Program-made: the position numbers and the translations under genes
In this document: piece by piece, positions 42,018 through 51,904 of the stretch
Layout of the letters: each line of letters opens with the position of its first letter
Position numbering within the stretch: position 1 is the first letter of the stretch
Assembly: GCF_017815135.1 (NCBI RefSeq)
Contig: NZ_JAGJCF010000011.1
Span: 62,001-126,000, forward strand
Direction: 5' to 3'
Origin: Jiella mangrovi
GTDB lineage: Bacteria > Pseudomonadota > Alphaproteobacteria > Rhizobiales > Rhizobiaceae
Length of the DNA: 64,000 nucleotides
Notes under the pieces: generated by a model
Database searches by the model: none
The model's input: only the letters and a program-made list of their open reading frames with translations
What the model was told of the DNA's origin: nothing

Positions 42018-43049
42018 TCAGTGGCGCTCCATCTGCATTTCCTTGACGACGATGTCGCCGTCGATGACGATCGGCTCGTCGTCGAGGAAGAGCGAGCAGC
42101 CGCGCATCGGGATGTCGAGGTGGCAGGGCGTGTCGTTGGGGCCCCCGAGCTCGTTGTTCGGGCCGGTGGAGAACATGACGTTGCCGTAGAAGGAGCGCGG
42201 CTCCATGCCCATGCCGCCCGGGAACTCGCCCGGCACCATGCCGTGCCACTTGGCGTTCGGATTCATGCCCCAGCCGACATGGCTCATGCCCATGCCGCGC
42301 GGATCGTTGAAGGCGCCCATGTAGGATTTGACCAGATCGGCATCGAGCCCGCCCCGGATGTCGGTTACCCAGCCCTTTTCGATCGTGTAGGTGATCGGGT
42401 CGCGCACATACATGTTCTGCGGCAGGAGGATGTCGCCCTGCGCGACGACGATCTGCCCGTCGACGCCGTCGTCGTCACCACCGGTGAAGACGAAGCCCGA
42501 CGGCCAGTGATCCCAGCGGCCCGCCTCGTCCGTGCAGGCATATTCGGTGATCGTCGGATAGGTGTTGAGCTTGTAGGTGACGTCGGTGCCGTGCGGCGAG
42601 GTGATGCGCATCACCTTCGCCTTCGACAGGAGCTCGCCGCCGATCTCGACCTTCTCGCGGATCTCCTTGGTCGGCAGCATGCGGGCGAGCAGCTCCGGCG
42701 GCTCGACGGCGGTGAGGATGCGGGTGCCGGCGGCCTGGATCGCCATCTGCTCGGGCGAGAACAGAAGGAAGATGCAGTCGATCAGCATGTCGGCCTTCTT
42801 CAGGGCCTCCACCGCATCGGGCATCGCGGCGAGCCCGGTCTGGCCGACGGCCCAGGCACCGACCGGCGGCACGGCGGGAAGCCGCATGTGATACATCTTG
42901 GCGCCGAGGCGCTGGCCCGCCGCCATGAAGGCGTCGGCATAGTCGAGGCGCTCCGAGCCCTGCGTCAGGACGACGAGCTTCTCGCCCTCGTGAACGCCCG
43001 ACATCTTGAGCTGATGCAGGCAGATTTCAGTGAAGCTGAACTGATCCAT
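42018..43049 (-). CDS. nicX: 2,5-dihydroxypyridine 5,6-dioxygenase NicX
   Basis: 343 residues, the leucyl-aminopeptidase-like family of extradiol-type iron enzymes. His257 (MSHVGWGMN), His310 and Asp312 (PCHLDIP) lie at the spacing of the iron ligands of NicX from Pseudomonas putida. It cleaves 2,5-dihydroxypyridine with oxygen to N-formylmaleamate. The start at 43049 has GGAGAGCG upstream. It lies between nicD and nicF in one operon. Confidence 0.9.
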   Translation of the reverse strand: MDQFSFTEICLHQLKMSGVHEGEKLVVLTQGSERLDYADAFMAAGQRLGAKMYHMRLPAVPPVGAWAVGQTGLAAMPDAVEALKKADMLIDCIFLLFSPEQMAIQAAGTRILTAVEPPELLARMLPTKEIREKVEIGGELLSKAKVMRITSPHGTDVTYKLNTYPTITEYACTDEAGRWDHWPSGFVFTGGDDDGVDGQIVVAQGDILLPQNMYVRDPITYTIEKGWVTDIRGGLDADLVKSYMGAFNDPRGMGMSHVGWGMNPNAKWHGMVPGEFPGGMGMEPRSFYGNVMFSTGPNNELGGPNDTPCHLDIPMRGCSLFLDDEPIVIDGDIVVKEMQMERH

Positions 43050-43102
43050 TCTCGCTCTCCTTCTCTCGGTGAGATCGCCCTTTGCGGCGATCGGCTTGGC
43101 TG

Positions 43103-43885
43103 TCAGGCCGAAAAATCCATGACGGCTTCAAGGAAACCGTCGAAATCGTCCCAGGGGATCATGTGACCGGCATTCGCGACCGTCCTGACCTCGATCCCGG
43201 GCGCAAGCTCCTTGATCTCGGCGACGTCCTCTTCGCCGATCACCGGCGCGGCGCCGGCGACGACGAGGCGCATCGGCAGCGTCAGATGCGGCAGGTCCTG
43301 ATGGATGTCGTCGGTGTGGAAGCCCTTGAAGGCGGTGTCGATGGCGTCGAGCTGGCAGGTGTGGAGCCATTCGGCCCGAAGCGCCCGCTGCTCCTCGGTC
43401 CAGGTCGGGCAGAATTCCTTCATGTCCTCGGCTGAGCAGCCGCGATCGGCCATGAGGATCGAATCCTCGTACCAGGGCCATTTCGACGGATATTCGCGGC
43501 GGCCGGGGCCCGAGACCGGCGGATCAACGAGGACGAGGCCGGAGAATACGTCCGGCGCAAGGCGGGCGGCGCGAATGGCGTTTCTCGCGCCCATGGAATG
43601 GCCGAGGACGATCGGCTTGCCGAGCCCGGCCACCTTCGCGACCTCGACGGCGTCCTTCGCCATCGCGTCAAGAGAATAATCGAGCTCGCCGGCCTGGGAT
43701 AGGCCGCGCCCGCGCACGTCTAGAACATGGACGTCGAAGCGCTCCGCCAGCTTCTCGGCGACGAAGCCCCAGGTGATCGCCGGCGAGGTGATGCCGGGAA
43801 TGAGCAGCATCGTCTCGCCCTCGCCCGGATAGTGGATGAGATGCTGGCGAATGCCGTTGGCGTGAACGTTATAGCCGAAAGCCAT
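43103..43885 (-). CDS. nicD: N-formylmaleamate deformylase NicD (alpha/beta hydrolase)
   Basis: 260 residues. The triad is Ser97 in GHSMGA, Asp121 in LVLVDPP and His241 in NAGHMIPW, the same layout as in NicD. It removes formate from N-formylmaleamate to give maleamate. The gene is 36 bases after nicE and 53 bases before nicX on the minus strand. AGGAGGAA precedes the start at 43885. Confidence 0.87.
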   Translation of the reverse strand: MAFGYNVHANGIRQHLIHYPGEGETMLLIPGITSPAITWGFVAEKLAERFDVHVLDVRGRGLSQAGELDYSLDAMAKDAVEVAKVAGLGKPIVLGHSMGARNAIRAARLAPDVFSGLVLVDPPVSGPGRREYPSKWPWYEDSILMADRGCSAEDMKEFCPTWTEEQRALRAEWLHTCQLDAIDTAFKGFHTDDIHQDLPHLTLPMRLVVAGAAPVIGEEDVAEIKELAPGIEVRTVANAGHMIPWDDFDGFLEAVMDFSA

Positions 43886-43921
43886 GGTCGTTCCTCCTTG
43901 AATGGGTGGGCGGGCGCCGGC

Positions 43922-44671
43922 TCAGTAGAGACCCGAGAGCAGCGTGCCGCCGCCGGGCACGCGCGTGTCGAGATCGAGGGCCTTGAGCATCGACCAGGTG
44001 GTGGCGATCGCCGCCGTCAGCACCGGCTTGCCGGTCATCGCCTCGACCATCGAGACGGCGGCGAGCGACGGCATCTGCACGCAGGCCGACAGGACGATCG
44101 CATCGACGTCGCCGACCTCGAGTTCGGAGACGATGCCGGGCAGCTTGCCGGTGTCGTGAGCGGCGACGGCGAGATTGTCGGAGATTTCGAGCGCCCGCGA
44201 GGTCGAGACCTCGATGCCCTCATTGGCGATGTAGTCGACGACCATGGCGGTCAGCGGCTTCATATAGGGCGCGACGACCGCGACCTTCTTCGCGCCGACG
44301 GCCTTGATGCCCTCGCACAATGCGCCGGCCGACGTCACCACCGGAGCCGGATTGCCGTTGTCGACCGTTACCTGATGCAGGCGCTTGGCCGACGCGTTGT
44401 GGTAGCCATGGCCCATCGACATGATCGCGACGAGGCAGGCATAGCCCATCACATCGACCCGGGCGTCGGAGAGTTCGGCCGCGCAGCGGTCGCTCTCACC
44501 GTCCATCGCGGCCAGCTCTTCCTTCGTCACATGCTTCATACGCATGCGCGAGGAGTGGTAGGTGAAGCGCTCCGGCGCGATGGTCTCGCGCAGGCGCAGC
44601 AAAGCCGGGATCTCCGTCTCCATGGTGACGTTGGAACTCGGGACGATCTGCCCGATGCGGATCGGCTTCAT
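43922..44671 (-). CDS. nicE: Maleate cis-trans isomerase NicE
   Basis: 249 residues, Asp/Glu racemase superfamily. Cys79 in GYACLVAIMS and Cys197 in LSACVQMPSL match the two catalytic cysteines of maleate isomerase; IVPSSNVTMETE at 9-20 is its N-terminal signature. It turns maleate into fumarate, the last step, feeding the citric acid cycle. It is the first gene of the minus operon, and a NicR-type dyad lies 41-58 bases upstream. Confidence 0.9.
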   Translation of the reverse strand: MKPIRIGQIVPSSNVTMETEIPALLRLRETIAPERFTYHSSRMRMKHVTKEELAAMDGESDRCAAELSDARVDVMGYACLVAIMSMGHGYHNASAKRLHQVTVDNGNPAPVVTSAGALCEGIKAVGAKKVAVVAPYMKPLTAMVVDYIANEGIEVSTSRALEISDNLAVAAHDTGKLPGIVSELEVGDVDAIVLSACVQMPSLAAVSMVEAMTGKPVLTAAIATTWSMLKALDLDTRVPGGGTLLSGLY

Positions 44672-44711
44672 GGGCGCAACCTCAATCTTGTCATGAGGCC
44701 GATGCTACAGA

Positions 44712-44729
44712 TTGTTTGTGTAGAAACAA
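44712..44729. promoter_or_regulatory. NicR-type operator 1 (nicE operon promoter)
   Basis: TTGTTTGTGTAGAAACAA, with perfect six-base arms TTGTTT/AAACAA. It lies 41 bases before nicE, in the 153-bp gap between nicE and nicR. It shares CAGATTGTTTGT with operator 2. The half-site form and length fit MarR-family dimers. Confidence 0.65.
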
Positions 44730-44824
44730 GTTCCCTTGTCGGGATTTTTTGGCAGAGCAGCGATATCAAGGAGTTGGGTGGGATTGCTCCCGAGGGCCTT
44801 CGGACAACCGCGCCGCGCACGGGT

Positions 44825-45271
44825 TCAGCACAGCCTCGCCAACAGCGTCATGAAGGTCTGGCGTTCGGCCTCGTCCAGCGGTTCGAGGGTGGCTTCGGTG
44901 ATTCCCGTCACGACCGGGATCGCATCGCGGACCAGCGTGCGGCCCTTTTCGGTCGAACGCAGGAGATAGCGCCGCTTGTCCCGCGGGTCGCGCTCCGTGG
45001 TGATCAGCCCGTTGTTCTCAAGCCGTGAGATCACCCCCTTGGTGGTCGCGGCGTCCATCGCGACGAGACGTCCAAGGGCATTCTGCGAAATCGGCTCGCG
45101 TTCCGCGAACAGCCTGAACAGCGTCGAGAACTGCGTCGGGGTCAATCCGCCGATCATGTTCTTGGCGAAGATCGTCATGTGGCGCTGATAGGCCTTGCGC
45201 AACAGGAAACCGACCTGTTCGTCGAGCACATAGCCGAGGAAGGCTTCCTCTTTTCGGGTCGCTTCTGCCAC
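44825..45271 (-). CDS. nicR: MarR family regulator NicR
   Basis: 148 residues from a GTG at 45271, chosen because AAAGG lies nine bases upstream; in-frame ATGs at 45316 and 45385 have no ribosome site and the residues they add are not conserved-looking. The winged helix centre is ISQNALGRLVAMDAATTKGVISRLENNG, here in two parts (ISQNALGRLVAMD and TTKGVISRLENNG), with wing TERDPRDKRRYLL. NicR represses nic genes and is released by 6-hydroxynicotinate. It lies between nicE and nicA, like in other nic clusters, and three shared dyads mark its likely targets. Confidence 0.86.
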   Translation of the reverse strand: MAEATRKEEAFLGYVLDEQVGFLLRKAYQRHMTIFAKNMIGGLTPTQFSTLFRLFAEREPISQNALGRLVAMDAATTKGVISRLENNGLITTERDPRDKRRYLLRSTEKGRTLVRDAIPVVTGITEATLEPLDEAERQTFMTLLARLC

Positions 45272-45402
45272 GCTTGCATGCCTTTCGTGTTGGCGGTTAC
45301 CCGCCCTCGTTGCCATGTCGTCAGCACCACGGCAAGCGCCCGGCGACCGTTGCCTCCCCGCGTCAAACCGGAGGGAGGGTTGCAAGCCTTCCCGATTTCA
45401 GA

Positions 45403-45420
45403 TTGTTTGTACACAAGCAA
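45403..45420. promoter_or_regulatory. NicR-type operator 2 (nicA promoter)
   Basis: TTGTTTGTACACAAGCAA, arms matching in seven of nine positions. It is 58 bases before nicA and 132 bases before nicR, in the divergent region, so it could control both. Confidence 0.65.
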
Positions 45421-45477
45421 AATTTGAGATCACCGACGACTCCTTCCCGAAGGGGTCGCCCTACGGGAGTGTTCACC

Positions 45478-46035
45478 ATGAACCGCTCGATCGAAGTCAC
45501 AGTGAATGGCGCGCATCACGCCCTCACGATCGACGAGCGCCGAACCCTGCTCGACGTTCTGCGAAGCGATCTGCGCGTCACCGGCCCGAAATACGGCTGC
45601 GGACTTGCCCAATGCGGGGCGTGCACGGTGCTCGTCGGCGGCGCACCGGCCCGCAGCTGCGTGATGCGCGCGGCCAAGGCGAACGGCGCCGAGATCGTGA
45701 CGCTGGAAGGTCTCTCAGATCCCGTGTCGGGCACGCTTCATCCCGTGCAGCAGGGTTTCGTCGACGCGGCAGGCGCCCAGTGCGGCTACTGTCTCAGCGG
45801 CATGGTCATGACGGCGGTCGCCTTGCTCGAAAACGAAAGCGATCCCAGCGAGGCCAGGGTGCGGGACGCGCTCAAACATAATCTTTGCCGGTGCGGCACA
45901 CACAAGGAGATCATCGCCTCGGTGATGCGGGCTTCAGAACTGATGCGGCGGGAAAGGCCGGCCAAAGCCGGAGACGGCGAGCCTTTCAGCGACGGCGGCG
46001 CAGATGCTCGCCGCAGCGAGGGACCCCGCGCGTGA
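45478..46035 (+). CDS. nicA: Nicotinate dehydrogenase small subunit NicA (2Fe-2S)
   Basis: 185 residues. Two [2Fe-2S] clusters: the plant-type one with YGCGLAQCGACTVLVGG (near 40-56) plus a later Cys, and the second with CGYCLSG and CRCGTH (near 102 and 140). This is the xanthine-dehydrogenase small-subunit layout. It passes electrons from the molybdenum centre of NicB to its cytochrome domain. The usual family length is about 155-160, so the tail after residue 160 is slightly long. Its TGA overlaps the GTG start of nicB. Confidence 0.9.
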   Translation: MNRSIEVTVNGAHHALTIDERRTLLDVLRSDLRVTGPKYGCGLAQCGACTVLVGGAPARSCVMRAAKANGAEIVTLEGLSDPVSGTLHPVQQGFVDAAGAQCGYCLSGMVMTAVALLENESDPSEARVRDALKHNLCRCGTHKEIIASVMRASELMRRERPAKAGDGEPFSDGGADARRSEGPRA

Positions 46036-49000
46036 CGTCACAGTTCGGACGCATCGCCGTCTTTCGCGACGATCTCGGACCGCGCGAGGTTTTCCTCACC
46101 TTCGACACTTCGGGCGTTGCAATCGGTTTCAACGGCCATGTCGATCTCGGCACCGGCATCGAGACGGCGCTCGCGCAGATCGTCGCCGAAGAGCTCGACC
46201 TGCCCGTCCAGCGCGTCAGGATGGTGCTTGGCGACACTGAACGGACCCCCAACCAGGGAGCGACGATCGCCTCGGAAACGATCCAGGTCGCGGCCGTGCC
46301 GCTGCGCCATTCGGCAGCCCAGATCCGGCGCGAACTCGCCTTACGCGGTGCGCGCCGGCTGAACGCTTCGCCGCAGGGCGTCACGCTCGAGGCCGGCGAA
46401 GTGCGCTTCAAGGATGCCAGGGTCAGCTATGAGAGCCTGATTGCCGGCGAAGACATCGCTCTCAGGCTCGATCTCCTTACGCCGGTGAAGCGCCCGGAGG
46501 ACTACTGTGTCGTCGGAAAATCGACCCCGCGCGTCGATCTTCCGGCGAAGGTGACCGGCACGCATCCTTATGTTCACGACATCTTCGTCGAGAACATGGT
46601 CCACGGCCACATGGTCCGGCCGCCCTATGCCGGCCGCGACAGCGGCGAGTTCATCGGGAAAAGCCTCCTGTCATTCGACGAGACGGCGGTGCGGGACATG
46701 CCGGGCTTCGTAGCCGTCGTGCGGCAGGGTGACTTTCTCGGCGTCGTCGCCGAGCGCGCCGACCAGGCCGAACGGATCGCCGCGGCACTGCCGGCCCGGT
46801 GGCTGACGCCGCCGCCTCTGCCGGACATGGCAAGCCTCGCCGATACGATCCGCGCGCAGCCGTCCAAGCCGCGATCCTGCGACGCGACTGGCGACTTTGC
46901 CGCGGGCATCGCCGAATGCGACAAGCGGCTTTCGCGCAGCTATGTGTGGCCGTACCACATGCACGCGTCGATCGGCCCGTCCTGCGCGATCGCCGACTGG
47001 AACGACGGTGAACCCGTCGTCTGGTCGGGAACGCAGAACCCCCACATGCTCAGGCACGATCTCGCGCAGCTGATGGCGCTTGCCGAAGCGCGGATCGACA
47101 TCCGCCGCTATCAGGCCGCCGGCTGCTATGGCCGCAACTGCGCCGACGACGTGTGCGGCGACGCGCTGTTCCTTTCAAGGGCGGTCGGGCGCCCGGTCCG
47201 GGTGCAACTGACGCGCGAACAGGAGCATCTGTGGGAGCCGAAGGGTGCGGCGCAGATCATGGATGTCGAGGGCGGGCTGAAGGACGGCGCGCTCAACGCC
47301 TACGGCCTCGACTCGTGGTATCCTTCCAATCGCGGACCGAATCTGGCGCTGCTTCTGACCGGCACGATCTCGCCCGAGCCCCGCCCCTCGGACATGGGCG
47401 ACCGGACGATCATCCCGCCCTACCGCATCCCCCACAAGAAGATCACCGTCCACGACGTGGCGCCGATCGTGCGCGCCGCCTGGATGCGTGGGGTTTCGGC
47501 CCTGCCCAACACCTTCGCCCATGAGAGCTTCGTCGACGAGATGGCGTTCGAGGCCGGCGAGGATCCCGTCGCCTTCCGGCTCGCCCATATCGACGATCCC
47601 CGCACGGCGCAGCTGATGCGCGAAAGCGCCGAAAAGGGCGGATGGGAACCAAGGACGGCCCCGCGCAAACGGCGCGAAGGCCGCATGGCCTATGGTCAGG
47701 GCTTTGCTTTTGCGACCTATGTGCACGGTACGTTTCCGGGAACGGCGGCGGCGGCGGCGGCCTGGGTCTGCGACGTCGCGGTCGACATGGAGACCGGCGA
47801 AGTTTCGCTGACCCGTGTCTTCGTCGGCCAGGATCAGGGCCTCGTCATCAATCCGGACGGCGTTCGCCACCAGATCCACGGCAACGTCAACCAGACGGCC
47901 GGGCGCGTCCTGAAGGAAAACCTCAGCTTCGACGAGGTCACCGTGACGCCGAAGAGCTGGGCGACCTACCCGCTGCAGACGTTTCCCGAGACGCCCGAGA
48001 TCGAGACGATGCTGGTCGAGCGCTCCGGCGATCCGGCGCTCGGCGTCGGCGAAAGCGCCGCCGTGCCGGCTGCCGCCGCGATCGCCAACGCCATCTTCGA
48101 TGCGACGGGCGTCCGGATGCGCGAGGCGCCGTTCACGCCCGAAAAAATGCGTGCGGCGCTCGGCATTCACGACGGAGCGCCGGAAGCCGCCCTCGCCGGC
48201 CCGGTGGCCAGACCCGGTTGGCGCCAGCGCCTTTCGGCAAAAAGGCTCGGCGCGAAAGGCGTCGGCCTTGCCGCACTGCTTGGCGGCTCGCTGACGGCGG
48301 GAGCGCTGGCCCTGCCGATCCACCGCGCGATCCCGCCGGCGGCCGCTCCCGGCGCCGCGAGCTTCTCGCCGGAGCTTATCGCGAAAGGACGGGACGTCTT
48401 TGCCGCGGGCAACTGCGCCGACTGCCATACGGCCGAAGGTGGCGCGGCCAATGCAGGCGGACTGGCGGTCGAGACGTCCTTCGGCCGGATCTACACGTCG
48501 AACATCACGCCCGACCCTGAGACGGGCCTTGGAAACTGGAGCTACGCGGCCTTCGAGCGGGCCATGCGCCAAGGCATTTCCCGCGACGGGACGAACCTTT
48601 ATCCGGCCTTCCCTTACACCTCCTTTGCGAAGATGACCGGCGACGACATGTTCGCCCTTTACGCCTATCTGCAGACGCTCGAGCCCGTGACGAAGGCAAC
48701 GCCAAGCGCTGAGATGGCCGTGCCGTTCAATCTGCGGCCGCTGAATGCCGCCTGGAACGCGATCTTTCACGATGCGAGACCGCTCGAGCCCCAGCCCGAA
48801 CAGAGCGCGGAATGGAATCGCGGGCGTTATCTCGTCGAGGCGGCGGGCCATTGCAGCGTCTGCCACTCTCCGCGCAACGCGCTCGGTGCCGAAAAGACGG
48901 GCGAGAAGGCGCTCACCGGCGCACTCGTCAAGGGCTGGTATGCTCCGGCGATCGCAGGTCCCGAGGCGACAGGCTTCGGTTGGAACGATGAGAGCTTCTA

Positions 49001-49544
49001 TGAGTATCTGCGGAACGGAAGTGCCCACGGCCTTGCCGCCGCGGCCGGCCCGATGGCAGACGTCGTCGCCAATCTGAAGGCGCTGCCCGACGCCGATATC
49101 CGCTCGATGGCGGTCTATCTCGCATCACTTTCCCAAGGCAGCTCTGTGACGGCATCCGATATTGCCGCGACCGATCCCGGCTCCCCGTCTCCGCGGCCGG
49201 TTTCGGTGCCGACGATTTTGCCCGACGCGGTTCACCGCCTGTTCGAGAGCGCATGCGCGTCCTGCCACGAACCGGCGATCAGCAACCTCGCGACAGCAGC
49301 GCAGATTCCTTTGTCGCGCACGCCGGCGCTTCGCTCGGGCGATCTTGAGGCGATCCGCACCGTCGTCCGCGACGGCATCGAGGCGCCGCTTTCGCTCGAC
49401 ACCCGCGACATGCCAGCTTTCGGCAGGGAACTCACGGTCCGGCAGATCGACGATCTGGCGGCCTATGTGCAGGCTCGCTACCGGCCGAAAAGGGCCGCCG
49501 GCCTTGAGGAGACCAGCCCGGCGCAACCGTCCGGAATCCGCTGA
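46032..49544 (+). CDS. nicB: Nicotinate dehydrogenase large subunit NicB (molybdopterin plus three haem c)
   Basis: 1170 residues from the GTG at 46032, which overlaps the nicA stop (GTGA). The first 720 residues are the molybdopterin cytosine dinucleotide domain (FNGHVDLGTGIETALAQ near 32-48; GVGESAAVPAAAAIANA near 673-689). A membrane-spanning segment follows around 740-765. The rest is a periplasmic-type cytochrome region with three CxxCH sites at Cys795, Cys941 and Cys1075. The enzyme hydroxylates nicotinate to 6-hydroxynicotinate and sends electrons to the respiratory chain. The domain fusion and length match NicB of Pseudomonas putida. Confidence 0.9.
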   Translation: MTSQFGRIAVFRDDLGPREVFLTFDTSGVAIGFNGHVDLGTGIETALAQIVAEELDLPVQRVRMVLGDTERTPNQGATIASETIQVAAVPLRHSAAQIRRELALRGARRLNASPQGVTLEAGEVRFKDARVSYESLIAGEDIALRLDLLTPVKRPEDYCVVGKSTPRVDLPAKVTGTHPYVHDIFVENMVHGHMVRPPYAGRDSGEFIGKSLLSFDETAVRDMPGFVAVVRQGDFLGVVAERADQAERIAAALPARWLTPPPLPDMASLADTIRAQPSKPRSCDATGDFAAGIAECDKRLSRSYVWPYHMHASIGPSCAIADWNDGEPVVWSGTQNPHMLRHDLAQLMALAEARIDIRRYQAAGCYGRNCADDVCGDALFLSRAVGRPVRVQLTREQEHLWEPKGAAQIMDVEGGLKDGALNAYGLDSWYPSNRGPNLALLLTGTISPEPRPSDMGDRTIIPPYRIPHKKITVHDVAPIVRAAWMRGVSALPNTFAHESFVDEMAFEAGEDPVAFRLAHIDDPRTAQLMRESAEKGGWEPRTAPRKRREGRMAYGQGFAFATYVHGTFPGTAAAAAAWVCDVAVDMETGEVSLTRVFVGQDQGLVINPDGVRHQIHGNVNQTAGRVLKENLSFDEVTVTPKSWATYPLQTFPETPEIETMLVERSGDPALGVGESAAVPAAAAIANAIFDATGVRMREAPFTPEKMRAALGIHDGAPEAALAGPVARPGWRQRLSAKRLGAKGVGLAALLGGSLTAGALALPIHRAIPPAAAPGAASFSPELIAKGRDVFAAGNCADCHTAEGGAANAGGLAVETSFGRIYTSNITPDPETGLGNWSYAAFERAMRQGISRDGTNLYPAFPYTSFAKMTGDDMFALYAYLQTLEPVTKATPSAEMAVPFNLRPLNAAWNAIFHDARPLEPQPEQSAEWNRGRYLVEAAGHCSVCHSPRNALGAEKTGEKALTGALVKGWYAPAIAGPEATGFGWNDESFYEYLRNGSAHGLAAAAGPMADVVANLKALPDADIRSMAVYLASLSQGSSVTASDIAATDPGSPSPRPVSVPTILPDAVHRLFESACASCHEPAISNLATAAQIPLSRTPALRSGDLEAIRTVVRDGIEAPLSLDTRDMPAFGRELTVRQIDDLAAYVQARYRPKRAAGLEETSPAQPSGIR

Positions 49545-49580
49545 CAGCCGGGCCGGCTCGCACGGGGCTTTACACCGATC

Positions 49581-49610
49581 GAATATTTGTTAGTATACAA
49601 ACAAATATTC
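49581..49610. promoter_or_regulatory. NicR-type operator 3 (nicC promoter), 30-bp perfect-armed dyad
   Basis: The core TTGTTAGTATACAAACAA is at 49587-49604. It is part of a longer dyad in which GAATATTTGTT (49581-49591) and AACAAATATTC (49600-49610) are perfect inverse arms around an eight-base centre. It ends 18 bases before the nicC ATG, so bound repressor would block transcription start or early elongation. Confidence 0.75.
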
Positions 49611-49616
49611 GAGTGA

Positions 49617-50771
<1,155 letters not shown>

Positions 50772-50853
50772 GCCTTGGCCTTTGCAGCTCGTACGGATGC
50801 GGGTGATCGCTTCGCCCGTATCGCCTCGACCCCGCAACGACGCGCGGACGTGA

Positions 50854-51864
50854 TCAATCGGCGACCGTGACGATCGCCTTGACGATCTCGCCGCGATCGG
50901 CGCTCCATTCTGCCAGGACGGCGGCGACTTCGCCCCATGTCGCGGAATGGGTCTTGAGCTTCGCGGCATCGATGGCGCCGTTCGAAAGCGCGGTCTTCAC
51001 CGTCTCGAAATCCTCGCGCGTGGCGTTGCGGCTGCCCATCAGCGTCATTTCGCGCTTGTGGAATTCGGGATCGAGAAAGCTGATCCGGTCCTTGACGACG
51101 CTGACGAGAACATAGGTGCCGCCATGGCCGACGAGAGCAAAGCCGGCCTCGATCGCGCGGGCACTGCCGGTCGCGTCGAAGACGACATCGAAACCGTCTC
51201 CCCCGGTTGCGGCCAAAAGGGCGCCCGAACCGTCCGACAGGAGATGGGCGTGTTCGAAGCCAAAATTTGCGCGCAGCGTCGCAAGCCGCGCCGCATTGGC
51301 GTCGAGGAGATGGACCTCTGCGCCCTGCCCCTCGGCGAAGAGCGCGGTGCCAAGGCCGATCGGGCCGAGGCCGACGACGAGCACCCGGTCTTTGGCGGTC
51401 AGGCCGGAGCGGCGCACGGCATGAGCGCCGATGGCCAGAAACTCGACCATCGCCGCCTCGTCGGGGCTGAGATCGCCGGCAGGATAGAGATTGCCCGCCG
51501 GCACGGCGATCCGCTCGGTCAGCCCGCCGTCCCTGTGAACGCCGAGGACGGCGATGTTCGTGCAGCAGTTCGGCCTGCCGCGCCGGCACGCCCGGCAGGT
51601 GCCGCAGGACAGATACGGGTTGACGATGACGAGCTCGTCCTTGCCGAAGCCGGCGCCCGCTTCCACGACGCGGCCGCTGAGTTCGTGGCCGATGACGCGG
51701 GGATAGTCGAAGAAGGGCTGGTTGCCCGCGATGATGTGGTAGTCGGTGCCGCAGATGCCGACGCGGGCGATGTCGACCAACACCCAGCCGTCCGGCGCGC
51801 TCTCGGGCCTTGGCCGCGCATCCAGCCGCAGCCGGCCAGGCGCCTCGACGACGAGGGCCTGCAT
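50854..51864 (-). CDS. Zinc-dependent alcohol dehydrogenase (MDR family)
   Basis: 336 residues. GICGTDYHI near 36-44 (catalytic Cys), GHELSGRVVEAG near 59-70, and CGTCRACRRGRPNCC near 86-100 (structural zinc cysteines) define a two-zinc medium-chain dehydrogenase. VVGLGPIGLGTALFA near 158-172 binds NAD. Polyol or sugar-acid dehydrogenases such as L-idonate or galactitol types look like this. It is the last gene of the minus-strand sugar operon, 40 bases after the ATPase. The ATG at 51864 was preferred over 51915 because the family N-terminus begins there. Confidence 0.83.
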   Translation of the reverse strand: MQALVVEAPGRLRLDARPRPESAPDGWVLVDIARVGICGTDYHIIAGNQPFFDYPRVIGHELSGRVVEAGAGFGKDELVIVNPYLSCGTCRACRRGRPNCCTNIAVLGVHRDGGLTERIAVPAGNLYPAGDLSPDEAAMVEFLAIGAHAVRRSGLTAKDRVLVVGLGPIGLGTALFAEGQGAEVHLLDANAARLATLRANFGFEHAHLLSDGSGALLAATGGDGFDVVFDATGSARAIEAGFALVGHGGTYVLVSVVKDRISFLDPEFHKREMTLMGSRNATREDFETVKTALSNGAIDAAKLKTHSATWGEVAAVLAEWSADRGEIVKAIVTVAD

Positions 51865-51904
51865 GGTCTCTCCCTCGCCGTCCTCGGGCCCGGCTTCATC
51901 GCTC

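Noticed and set aside
44825-45385. Longer NicR starting at 45316 or 45385
   Set aside because: The added residues are not MarR-like and no ribosome site precedes either ATG, whereas the GTG at 45271 has AAAGG nine bases upstream.
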